Shown here in pieces: positions 54,709 through 64,000 of a stretch of DNA of 64,000 bases; the stretch's first letter is position 1; each line of letters opens with the position of its first letter. Where the stretch lies: the NCBI GenBank assembly GCA_021234155.1, contig JAJEKV010000039.1, forward strand, positions 2,420,001 to 2,484,000. Reading direction: 5' to 3'. This stretch comes from Isoetes taiwanensis (Eukaryota; Streptophyta; Lycopodiopsida; Isoetales; Isoetaceae). Under the pieces are notes generated by a model. The model saw only the letters and a program-made list of their open reading frames with translations, made no database searches and was not told where the DNA came from. Both the position numbers and the translations under genes were made by a program.

Positions 54709-57159
54709 GTGCCCAAGAGGCCTAGAAGTGACAAATATTTAGAAAGGATGGAAAGTATGGCACCAACCAAAGAAAACCCTGAGGCAATTAGGGGACAAGA
54801 GTGTTGCAACCTAGATTGCACAAAGGCAAGATTAAATGTGGATGACCTCGTGCAGATAAGGTCCCAATACATTGGACAGCTTCAAAAAGATAGGATTAAT
54901 TTCATTTACTCCTTGTGTAGGAATTCCAGCTATGATGAAAACACAGGACGGCTACTATATCAATTGAGGGGCATGAAGGTATGTATGAGAGCATTGAGAT
55001 GGATTCTTGGGGTGAGCAAGTCTTCATTTTACGATCTTTCGAGCAGGTTAGAAAATGGCACAGTTTGTTCCAACATGGTAATGCACTCACTTTGAAACCT
55101 AGAGCAAATACTCTAAAGGCCATTGCAGCCTTGAGAGCTTTGTGAGATACATGTCTCAATCTATGCCCCACAAGTCGAAGGTGAACGAGCACCGCAAAGT
55201 AGTGGTGCAAAGAGTGTTGCCACAACACTATATCCAAAAGGAGTGCCTTAAGGAGGTCAACTCCATCCTAGAAACTACCGGAGGTAGGCCTCTTTCTCAA
55301 TCACATTTCAGCAAGTTATGGAGCACTCACTTCTCGGGACGGAGTGTCCTACAACACATGCCATTCTCAAAGTGCAACACTTGCATTCAACTCAAGGATA
55401 CACTTGCATCAACCGCAATAGAGAAAGAAAGAATGGCAATTAGGAGCAATTTGCAGATCACCAAAGGGACCAAATATCATGTAGACAGTTGTATTGGCAA
55501 AGGGAGAACATTTTCTGAAATGCAAAAGGACAAATTTTTGTGTATAATTCATGATAAGATGGACCAACACAAGACTTTCTTGCCAAAGCTAGATCCTTTA
55601 CCCAAGCGTTGTCAAAACGCTTTTCGATGAAAGTAAGTCCGGCGGGTGTATTAACACATGGTCATGGAACTGGAACATATGGTCATTTTGTGCTTGATCT
55701 ATGGAGAGATGATCCAAACTTCCATGTGAGCTCTATTTTCAAGTGCCCGAGAACACTAGAGAAAGGATCGATAGAAGGGAGGAGGTATTCCCCTTCAAAG
55801 ACCCCCATTTTTGAGGCTTTGATGGATGATCAACCGCTTTGTTATCAAAGGCGGATAAAAAAAGCTCACATCCAAGGTGTCTAGTGAATCAAGGAGGACT
55901 TGGGATGATTTCCCCTTACTTGAGAAATCACCGCCTGAGGAGCTATGTGTTCGGTTGGACAACCGTTGGAAAGAAAACAAGAATAGATGGATGTTTGGGG
56001 CAATGTCATACTTGACAAATGGTGGGGAGTATTCAAAGTTGTGAAAGTGGGATTCATGATGGTTGGGCATATACACATGATGATATAGATGGATTCTTTG
56101 AACTTTCTCCACCAAGCTCAAGAGAGAAAATGACCTCTCCCTGAACTAATGGATGTGTTTGAGAGCTGCATTGACCCCAACCCAATGGCTTTCTTGATGG
56201 ATGAGGTTGCAGATTGGAAATCATTTGTAGAAGAATACCTGCTAGATGGTAAGGACCAGTTGACAGGACACACAAAGCCACTTCAGTTCAAGTTTTGGGT
56301 TAGGGATGGAATACCAATCATGCAATATAAGTGGAGACCAGGTGACAAGTTGTGGATGCCCGTACAAGGTATCGAAGTTGTGGCAAAGGGGTGCTGGGTG
56401 AAGTTCTCATTCCTAAAGGGCAGCCAAAACCACTACCTCCCTTCAAGACAGTCAAAGACTCTAGCCAGCTGGTGAAGGGCATCAAGGATTACATAACGCA
56501 CTGGGATGATGTTCGAAATGGAAAGCACACCTCCACTCTTAAGAAAAATCAAATGGACTCCCTAATCAAGTACTGAGAGAAAGTTGTGACATGCTTAGAA
56601 ACTGAACAGCCATGTGGGAGGGAGCTAAGAGACGTTGCCAGAGTCAAGATGGGAGGGTTCTCAAGGTGCAAGCACGTCTAAGAATGCTCACTTGGGTCCC
56701 AACAAGGGTTCCAAGTGGTTTGTGGGAAGTAAGGCCTCAAAGCCGAAGTGGTTTGATCTTCCTGAGTGGGATCCCTTTGAGGACATCAAGGAAGGATACT
56801 TTGTGCTAGTAAGGCCTGATGATGAGGACTGTCCAATATGGTTAGGGGTGGCACTCTCTGATGTAACCACCACTATGCCCGATGGAGAGGAGTTAAGGCC
56901 CCGGATTCCAAATTCAATATTGGGAGCCCATTGGGAGACACAAGAAGGGCAACTTGAAGGAGCAATACACCGATCGGCCGGGAGAAGAAGTGGAGGGCAA
57001 ATCATGCCAACCCCTCAAAGGAGGGAATTGGTGGAGTGTGTGGTATGGTCATATCCAAGTTCTCACATTGCAAAAGACAACACACACAAGATCCCAAGAA
57101 GGGAGATGGACAAGGCCATGAGCAACCTCCATGCTATATCATTGTATGAGGGTACATAA
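54709..57159 (+). pseudogene. Element B: DUF7869-type transposase-like gene
   Basis: Order: basic start (PKRPRSDKYLERMESM); CMRALRWILGVSKSSFYDLS, helix-turn-helix-like (54709-55095); FSKCNTCIQLKDTLAST and LCIIHDKMDQHKTFLPKL (55142-55630); GVLTHGHGTGTYGHFVLDLW (55609-55884); VRLDNRWKENKNRWMFGAM near 55945; GFMMVGHIH with a 1-base shift before DDIDGFFEL (about 56050-56100); MDEVADWKSFVEEYLLDGKD (56149-56475); and WDPFEDIKEGYFVLVRPDDE (56635-57159). It matches element A motif by motif but is clearly diverged. It carries at least five frame breaks. Confidence 0.65.
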
Positions 57160-57356
57160 TATTGAGAAGTTTGAAAACTTTCTCAACTAGTGGTTTGTAA
57201 AATTTATGAGGAAAACAAGTAACCCAATTCTATGTGTGTCATGTGTAATTCTATTCAAGCAATCAATTCAGAAATTTCTTTTATGGTGTGTGAGTCCCAT
57301 TTTCAGTCCGAGTCCCAAAATTCAAGATTTGTCCCACTTTAATTAAATACGACTTT

Positions 57357-57768
57357 CAATGCTTGATGCATAGAGAGCAATACATCCTTTGACGACCATC
57401 ATCAAGAATCTTTCTAAAAACCCATGGATGCTTAATAAGCCATTCATCTCTAAATTCTCTCTCACTTGTGACCTTCTTTTTTTTATTCTCTGCTCCAGAA
57501 TTATTGCCTTCCTCTCCCTCTATTGGAGTATTCAAATTTGGCACCACGGCCTTTTTAAAAACTGAAATTAGAGAAGCTTGCCTCTTGTCCTTCTTTGGGC
57601 GTCCCATCTTCTTCATCTCTCCTTCCAAAATTGTGAGATTAAATGCCTTTCTAGTTCCTTTTCCTGTAAGGTAATTTGATAGGAAAAAAGATTCAGATTT
57701 GAAAAGAAGAATAGCAATACAATAAAATACAATACTAAGTAAACAATCAAATTCAAAAAAAAATATAT
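57357..57768 (-). mobile_element. hAT-like element, 5' end (copy 3)
   Basis: Nearly identical to 42821-43229 of copy 1. It encodes the transposase start (EGEMKKMGRPKKDKRQASLI, ending CSLCIKH). With 44143-45946 it makes up one hAT element split by element B. Its outer end is cut by the CACTA-like element at 57769. Confidence 0.85.
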
Positions 57769-58084
57769 CACTACAAGAGGATAGGGATTTTGCGTCAAAC
57801 CCTGCGTCATTACCTTTTAAGGTTTGTCAAATTTGTGTCAGAAGCTTGAAAATGACACAAATTGATTCAATTTCATCAGAACTTGTGTCAATATGGTTGT
57901 GTCAATAGGAATATCATGTTTGTGACATATTTGTATCAAATTCTTGGTGCTTTTTTGTTAGCTTTTGCAATGATGATTGCGTCATGTATTGCGAAAAAAT
58001 TGTGGCATATTTAAAGTCTAATCTAGAAGCAGAATTATGTCTAGCATACCATCGTTAGTTCTAAAGTTTTGAGTCAATTTTGTT

Positions 58085-61000
58085 TTCAGGAGCATAAGTG
58101 TCACAGGGGTGATATGTCTAGGCTCATGAATATGGTTGGTAGGCAATTTGCCTCTATTGCTTCTTCTTCTGGGCGGACTAGTGGGGGTACTCTTATTGCT
58201 TGGAGGATGGATGTGCAGGTCACGTACTCTGCAGCAGACAGGTTTGGTCGGTGGGCAATCATTAAGTGGTTGGAGGGAGGGCAAGAGTGGGGGATTGTTA
58301 ATGTTTATGCCCCTAATCAGCCTTCTCAGCGGGGTGCTTTATGGGCCACAGCTGAATAAGTTCGCAGCCCTTGGTGGGTTGGGTGCGTCGCTGGTTGTTG
58401 TTAGGGGACTTCAATATGGTAGAGCGAGTAGAGGATTGCTCTGGTTCTGGAAACCAGATTGTGCATGGATTTGAGAGGGACCAAAGGGTCTCGCTTGTTG
58501 CAGGATTTGGCCTTGGTTGAGGTCCCCGGGACTTGTCTTTCACCTATTGTAATAGGCAGATTGGTGCGGCCGGGCGTATGCTAGGCATGACCGGTGTTAT
58601 GCTTCCCGATGCGACCGGATGGTGTGCCCTCTTTGCGCCGGAGTAACATTCTCGCCTACCTCCCATTTCTGATCATTACCCTCGTGTTTTGTCCAATCGG
58701 GGTGCAGCTTGCCTCTCGCCCTCTAGGGCGGTGTTCCGCTTGAACACCCTGGGCCTCGGGCCGATCGCGGATTTCTCGCCCGCCGGAGTTGTGGCTTGAT
58801 ACCTTTTCATCTCCGGGCGGGTATGTCCGGTATGGTGACCGCCTTTAGCCGGGGTGAAGCGCTTTTGCCAAGGTCTTTGGTAGGCGCCGTGGTGCGGCAG
58901 GAGCCGCAGTGAGTTGCATGGTCTCTATCGAGTTTGAGAGGATTCAGCAACCTTCTCGATGGCATTAGGGAGAATGCAAGTGTTGCAGCAGACATTATTG
59001 CTCGAGCAGGTTAAAGTGCGGAGGCACGTGTGAAGGCAGCCCCCACCGGTTGAAGGAGGGGGACACAAGTTCGCTCGGTGTTCTTCGTGAGCAGCTAGTA
59101 ATGGCGATATCACGAAGATCTATGGCGCCCCTTGCTTTGCCCTCGATGGCCGGACTTTGGAGGATCCCGCTGATTTGCGAGGTATGTGCATGCCCATTTC
59201 TCGGGGTTTTTTGCACAAAACTCTTCCCTATAAGCGTAAGATGCAGGAGCTTGTTTTGGGGGCATTAAGCCATCTATTCTCGCTCACCAAATGAGAGAGC
59301 ATGGAGCAGAGCTCTCCAGAGAGGATTTAGCGGCGGCATGTATGTGCATGGCCAAGGATAAATGTCCTGGGCTGGATGGCATCCCTGTGGAGTTCTTTCA
59401 GACTTATTGGGAGTGGGCTGGTGAGTCGGTGTACCAGGTGTACCTTGAGTTGCTGCAGTCTTCTCAAATGGATAGGATCTTGAATACCGCATGCATTTCC
59501 TTGATTCCTAAGGTTAAGCAGCCTTCTACGATTAATGATTGGAGGCCTATCTCCTTGTTGTCCTCTGTGTATAAGATTATTGCAAAAGCCCTGGCAGAGA
59601 AGTTGAAGCCGGTGTTGACTTCTTCCATTAGTAAGGTGCAGTCTGGGTTTGTCCCTGGGAGGAACATTTTGACTAATGTTGCCGCAGCTTATGAGGGCCT
59701 TTATTGGGCCAGAAGAACAGGGCAAGGCATTGCCTATCTTAAGCTTGACTTTGCCAAAGCTTATGATAGTGTCCGTTGGGAGTTCTTGTCTGCCATGATG
59801 TTGGCGCTGGGTCGTGGGTCCACGCTTTACGGAGACAATCCATGAAGCCGCATAGGTCAAGCCGCCACTACGGTGGTGTGCCGTGGTGAACCCTCCACCT
59901 TTTTCTCCTTAGGGCGTAGGGTGCGCGGCGTGGGTGCCCTTTGGCGCCCGCTTTTGTTTACGATTGTGGCGGAGGCACTTTGTCGCTTGTTTTTGGCGCA
60001 AGTGGAGGAGGGAGTGGTGGATGGGCTTCTGATGCGGGATGGTAGCCAGCAGATTATTAACCGGTTCATGAGATGACACTTTCCTCTTCTTGGTGGCGTA
60101 AGAGAGGAATTTGCGAATGTGAAGGGTTTGTTGGATACTTTCTCCTTGGCCTCGTGCATTCTTCCTGAATTGGGGTAAATGCTCCGCATTATGGGCCCAC
60201 CGACTCAACCTCCCCCTTGTTTGGCTCTATTCCCTTGGAAGGTGCTTCCGTGTAATGTGTGTACTAAGTCGTTGGGTATTCCCTTTGGAGGGGATGTTTC
60301 CATGGGGAGGGTATGTGATGAGATTTTGCGGGGGGTTGCGTAAACACCTCAATTGGTGGAAGGGTAGCAAGTTGTCCATGGCGTAGGATCACTGTTGCCA
60401 AGTCAAGACTTTGTAGCACTCATGTGTATCTGACATCTGCGATGCTAGCTCCCGAGGGTAAGATACGTGCTTTGGATAAGATTGTTCGAAATTTTGTATG
60501 GGGCGGGATGATGAAGGGGCGGTTGTTAAAGTGGCTTGGTGGAAGTGTCTCCGCCCGGGAGGATGGGGGCTTGGCCATTCTCGGATTTAGCTGCATAGTA
60601 AGGTGTTGGTCTCCAAGTTTGTTTGGAGCATTCTCGCAAGATGGAGCATCTTCTCCTGGTGCGGGCGCTTGTTGTTATTCTGATCTCTTAGCCATTGTGT
60701 GGCGTTTGAAGCCGTCTGCATGTGGGAGTTGCCCCGGCACCGTTGTATGGTCTCCCTTTCCCACATGCATCCCCTTTTCTCATAGGAGTGTTATGGGCTT
60801 GGGATCATGTGCGTGTGCTCTTCCAAAATTAGATTATGCCTCGCTTTATCACCACTCTTCTCCTTTCTTGTGGGTTCCTTTACCCCCCGCAAGACTTGCC
60901 CTTGGTCGCCATCGCATGCTCTGACGCCTTGGAGCGTTGGAGGCGAAGCTCTTTGTGCTCACCTTGGAGGATTGGTATTGGGGTGGTCACTAGCTTCGTG

Positions 61001-61910
61001 GGAGTTCTTTTCGAGCTCGCTTTCACCGGGGCGGGGCCAGGACTCCGCTATTTGGGAGCACGGGCGGGGAGTATCCCACTACACATACCTATAGTCCCTC
61101 GGGATGATGTGGTGGTGCAGGTTTGGAAGGTTCATCCGGATGTTGTGTCTTCTTGCTTTGCGCTGTCTTCTTACCGGGTGCCGGGCTATTCATGACACAC
61201 CGCCCCTTCGTGCAAGTGGTCTCTGCAGCTTCCTGGTTCTCGATGGCGCCGGGGTTTGGGCGTGGACATGGAGCTCACTTCCCCACCGGCGGTTAGGGGT
61301 GCTTCGTGGGCGTGTGGTGCACCGCCATGCTCGTGGTGAATGCCCTTGTGAGTCGGTTTAGGCCGGGTGTGAGCCCTCTCTGCCCTTGTTGTGGCCTTCA
61401 TCGTGAGACTGTGGAGCATTGTCTGGTTTTATGCCCTCACTTGCGTGTGCAGCCTCGATTGGGTTAGGGCTCGCTCGGGTGAGATTGACTAGCCAGCAGT
61501 TGTTGCTTCATGTGTATCCTGGTGCTTGGCCGCTCTTGCGGCAGCAAGCCTTGCATCTGTGCGTGGCTTGGTTGGTGTGGCTGATTTGGAAGCGGCGGTG
61601 GTTGTGGATCTTTCAGGGGATTCAGCAGCCTGCAGCCTCTCTGATTCCTCGACTCAGGTACAAGCTATTTCAAAGCTTTCTGGTGTTCCCGGGAGTAGTA
61701 GAGCGGAAGTTTGCCATTTGGCGGGACTTCTTGGGTGTTGTAGATGGTGATGGTCGATTTGTACAGCAGTAGAGTGGCAGTTTTTCTGTGAGTTTGTTGT
61801 GGAGTGTCGAGGTATCGCTGTCTCTTTGGGGCAGTTCTCCTTCCTCCTCACTTGCTTTGTAACATTACCATTCTTTTAATATATTGATGACACAGTTCTT
61901 AAAAAAAAAA
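58085..61910 (+). mobile_element. L1-type LINE inserted in the CACTA-like element
   Basis: AATTTTGTT flanks it at 58076-58084 and, after a 12-A tail, at 61911-61919. It is 5'-truncated inside the endonuclease (starts QEHKCHRGDMSRLMN), followed by GIVNVYAPNQPSQRG and LLLGDFNMVERVEDCSG. The RT frame 59291-59845 is intact through the first palm motif. The C-terminal zinc-binding pattern CPCCGLHRETVEHCLVLCPH is near 61380-61440. The region between is broken by frameshifts. Confidence 0.8.
59291..59845 (+). pseudogene. LINE reverse transcriptase, N-terminal half
   Basis: A 184-residue frame reads AKDKCPGLDGIPVEFFQTYW, ISLIPKVKQPSTINDWRPIS, VQSGFVPGRNILTNVAAAYE and AYLKLDFAKAYDSVRWEFL, the last being the first catalytic Asp motif of L1 RTs. 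The second motif (usually YADD) was not seen before the frame decays after 59845, so the enzyme is dead. Confidence 0.85.
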
Positions 61911-62297
61911 AATTTTGTTATGCATCTGTGCCACATTTTGTAATAGCTTTTTGTCACCTTTTATAAAACATTTGTGTCATTTTATAGTGCCAAACATATC
62001 GACAATTTCACATCAATTCTCTATTTTCTATTGTGACACTTACATCTCGCGATTGCAACAAAACAATTGTCAAAATAGTGACATCGTGAAGTAGAAATAT
62101 ATAGATATCTTGACGCAAAAGGGGCTACATTTGACACAAAAATGCCACTACCTAGTATGAAGAAAACAACTTTGCAAATAGATATTTTATGGTATTCTCT
62201 TAGACTAGCATGGATTTTAACGCATAAAAGTATTGCATATATATTCAATATCATAACATATACATGTTCTTATGTTTGTCCTCCTGAATCCGGCCGT

Positions 62298-62560
62298 TGA
62301 TCCGAGATCCTACGACTCACATGGCTTTGGGACGTATCCTACGGCCCAGATGGCTTGGGAGTTTGTTTTCGATTATATATAAGCGATCCTACGGTCCAGG
62401 TTGATCTGATCCTGATCGTCGGTCCGAGATCCTACGGCTCGCGTTGCTTTGGGACACATCCTACAGTGCAGATGGCTTTGGGAATTATATGTAATCGATC
62501 CTACGGTCTAAGTTGATCCGATCCTGATCGTCGATCCGAGATCTTACGGCTCACGTGGCA
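62298..62560. repeat. Tandem repeat, about 120 bp, 2.2 copies
   Basis: GATCCGAGATCCTACGACTC, then ATGGCTTTGGGAC...TCCTACG and GATCCTACGGTCYA recur at about 62298, 62420 and 62540. No coding. Confidence 0.8.
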
Positions 62561-62569
62561 ATCTGCATA

Positions 62570-63613
62570 GGCAATCCTTCGCTACTCTATTCTAGGTTTT
62601 TTTCTAGGTTTTTTTCTGTGTCTTCGGCAGGGTGATGAAAAAAATGAAGACGAAGACGAGGATGGATAGCCTTGTAAATTTGGATAGCCTGGTAAATAGT
62701 CATTTCCACTACTGGTGTTGTTGGTGCCGCTATTGTTCATAGTGAGAAAACAACTGCCAAATGCAAAAAAAAAAAATGAATGTGCTAAAAAAGGCACAAT
62801 ACGCCAATATAGACCTAGTAACGTGTATATATTCAAAATGGTATTAACTTTAGAAAAGCTCAATGGTATTAACTCCAATGGTTCCAACCAGCCTTTTGAT
62901 ATTTTTTTACTAAAGGTTGACTTATTAAGTACTCCTTCAAAAACAAATTAATATCAAGACCCAACATTGTTATAAAAGAAGCTTATTTTTCAATATTATT
63001 TTCGATCACTTAGAAGTGAGCCCATTATTTTTCATTCTTTATCGGGTTTTTCCTTATCTTTGATTTTTGACCATTGATCTTTGGAATATTCTCTGTTTTG
63101 TGCCAAATCAAAGGCCATTAAATTTTTTGCCAATAATTCGTCCGCCAGTTACAAAGGTCCAAACGCCACATATGGTTAGAAGATTTAAAAAAAAAAAGAG
63201 AGGAAGGTCTGCGTTCCTCTGCTGGCATCGATTGCAGATGGCAACGCAAGCCGGAGCGCAATCCATGGCGCTCCAGTTAGTCGCTCCAACAGCACGCACT
63301 CCACCCGATTAGATAGGCATGCCCCCATGACCTGTCCACCCAATCTCGAAGCACTGTCCAATCCGTCCTCCTTCTATCTATAAACCATGCACTCAAAAAT
63401 CCAGGTCCCAGCAAGCAGCTCCATCCAATTCCCTCCCGGCAAGCAGCTCGAACTTCTCCAAAAAATACCACACAGATATGATTTCGCATACATAGCGCCC
63501 CAAAATCTAGGCCAAACAATCCGTGAGATACCCTCTCCAAATACCAAACAAAATAATTAGAACATTATACGATGCCATATACTACCAAAAGATCCACCGA
63601 CCGAGCAGTCGTG
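62570..63613. other. No clear gene; leader of a downstream ORF
   Basis: The minus frame 62887-62582 (Ser- and Lys/Arg-rich end) is low complexity. A CTATAAAC motif at 63377 is a possible TATA box about 230 bases before the ATG at 63614. Confidence 0.35.
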
Positions 63614-64000
63614 ATGGGGGAAACAAAATTTCTAGTGAATCTATCCACCCACCGCATAAAAAATTGCAGCCTTGGGAGCAGCCTGCAAGAACAGATCAGT
63701 CTGCAAGAACAGGCAAAGGCTAATGATCACTCTGGTTGTTTGGTCCAGGGTCCTACTTTTGACTCTACTCGAGTTGTAAACCTGATGGTGACGGATCCTA
63801 CTAGATCCCTTGGAAAGGGACATGACAGTGAAAAGAGTAGTGATAATGAGTTGGGGATTCAAGCTTCAGAGCTGGGGATTAAATCTTCAAGATGGATTCC
63901 CCCTGGTCAAGATGCTGACCCTGCACCAAATGTGGTAGCGACATGTGTCCCTGAGCAGTTGACCAGCCAGCAAGTCTTAACCTATGCTGAGATGGATCTC
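63614..64000 (+). CDS. Partial ORF, 129 residues, runs off the window
   Basis: Starts MGETKFLVNLSTHRIKNCSL and stays open to the last base. It contains SSLQEQISLQEQAKANDHS, DPTRSLGKGHDSEKSSDNEL, a short repeat (GIQASELGIKSSRW) and VPEQLTSQQVLTYAEMDL. The charged, Ser/Gln-rich composition would suit the start of a LINE ORF1 or Gag, but no domain is visible. A partial host gene cannot be excluded. Confidence 0.45.
   Translation, partial: MGETKFLVNLSTHRIKNCSLGSSLQEQISLQEQAKANDHSGCLVQGPTFDSTRVVNLMVTDPTRSLGKGHDSEKSSDNELGIQASELGIKSSRWIPPGQDADPAPNVVATCVPEQLTSQQVLTYAEMDL

Larger units (their letters stand above)
45947..57356. mobile_element. Element B: 11.4-kb segment splitting a hAT copy
   Basis: On the left the hAT homology stops at 45946 and on the right it resumes at 57357. 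The 404 bp that copy 1 has between these points (42417-42820) are missing. Inside are a leftward gene (50605-46264), palindrome-bearing repeats, and a rightward DUF8039-like plus DUF7869-type module (54246-57159), the same plan as element A. No terminal inverted repeats or target duplication were found, so the ends may be rearranged. Confidence 0.65.
57769..62150. mobile_element. CACTA-like element, non-autonomous
   Basis: The left end reads CACTACAAGAGGATAGGGAT followed by TTTTGCGTCA, the En/Spm-type terminus. TGCGTCA and TGTGTCA motifs are dispersed over the first 250 bp and over 61920-62150, in opposite orientation on the right, as subterminal repeats. The right side has TGTAGCCCCTTTTGCGTC (complement, near 62120), but no exact TAGTG end was fixed. 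There is no transposase; the centre is a LINE insertion. Confidence 0.6.

Overview
This is nuclear DNA of a land plant. It contains a spliced host gene of the plant-specific FBS-type F-box family, Ty3/gypsy, L1-type, hAT-like and CACTA-like elements, a Helitron-like end, long trinucleotide microsatellites, and almost no dense coding. I infer a plant with a large, repeat-filled genome, possibly a fern or other seed-free vascular plant. That guess rests on the DUF7869-type transposase-like genes and the nesting pattern, and it is weak.

Layout. 1-5.3 kb: three tRNA-like (SINE-like) units, then a minus-strand LTR with an initiator-Met primer site (1292-3014) that interrupts a decayed gypsy pol (3015-4835). 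5.3-8.8 kb: a microsatellite, a possible small spliced gene and a compound microsatellite. 8.9-12.3 kb: a second copy of the same LTR family. Where gag is expected, its internal region carries an ORF ending in a complete histone H3 fold. 12.3-16.7 kb: a 20-bp minisatellite, a gag remnant and a decayed LINE. 16.7-35 kb: one gypsy element (primer site, RT, RNase H, integrase, coiled-coil ORF) split by a 10.4-kb element (element A, 19094-29538), by a LINE and by small MITEs. 37.8-39.5 kb: the F-box gene. 40-57.8 kb: two hAT-like elements. The second is split by an 11.4-kb segment (element B, 45947-57356) that resembles element A in plan. 57.8-62.2 kb: a CACTA-like element interrupted by a LINE. 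62.3-64 kb: a short tandem repeat and an ORF that runs off the window.

Elements A and B look like two diverged members of one kind of large mobile element. Each has a leftward module: a methyltransferase-like gene in A, and an unknown module spliced to an FCP1-like phosphatase domain in B. Each has a rightward module: a DUF8039-like segment followed by a DUF7869-type transposase-like gene. Each also has its own private GC-rich palindrome, repeated near the left end, in introns and between the two modules, but not seen on the right side. Both sit inside other transposons. Removing A restores the gypsy integrase frame exactly, with a TTA duplication and imperfect terminal inverted repeats. B is joined to its host element with a 404-bp loss, and no clear ends were found.

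Most coding regions here are decayed. The likely functional gene is the F-box gene. All family names come from motifs read by eye; no database search was run.
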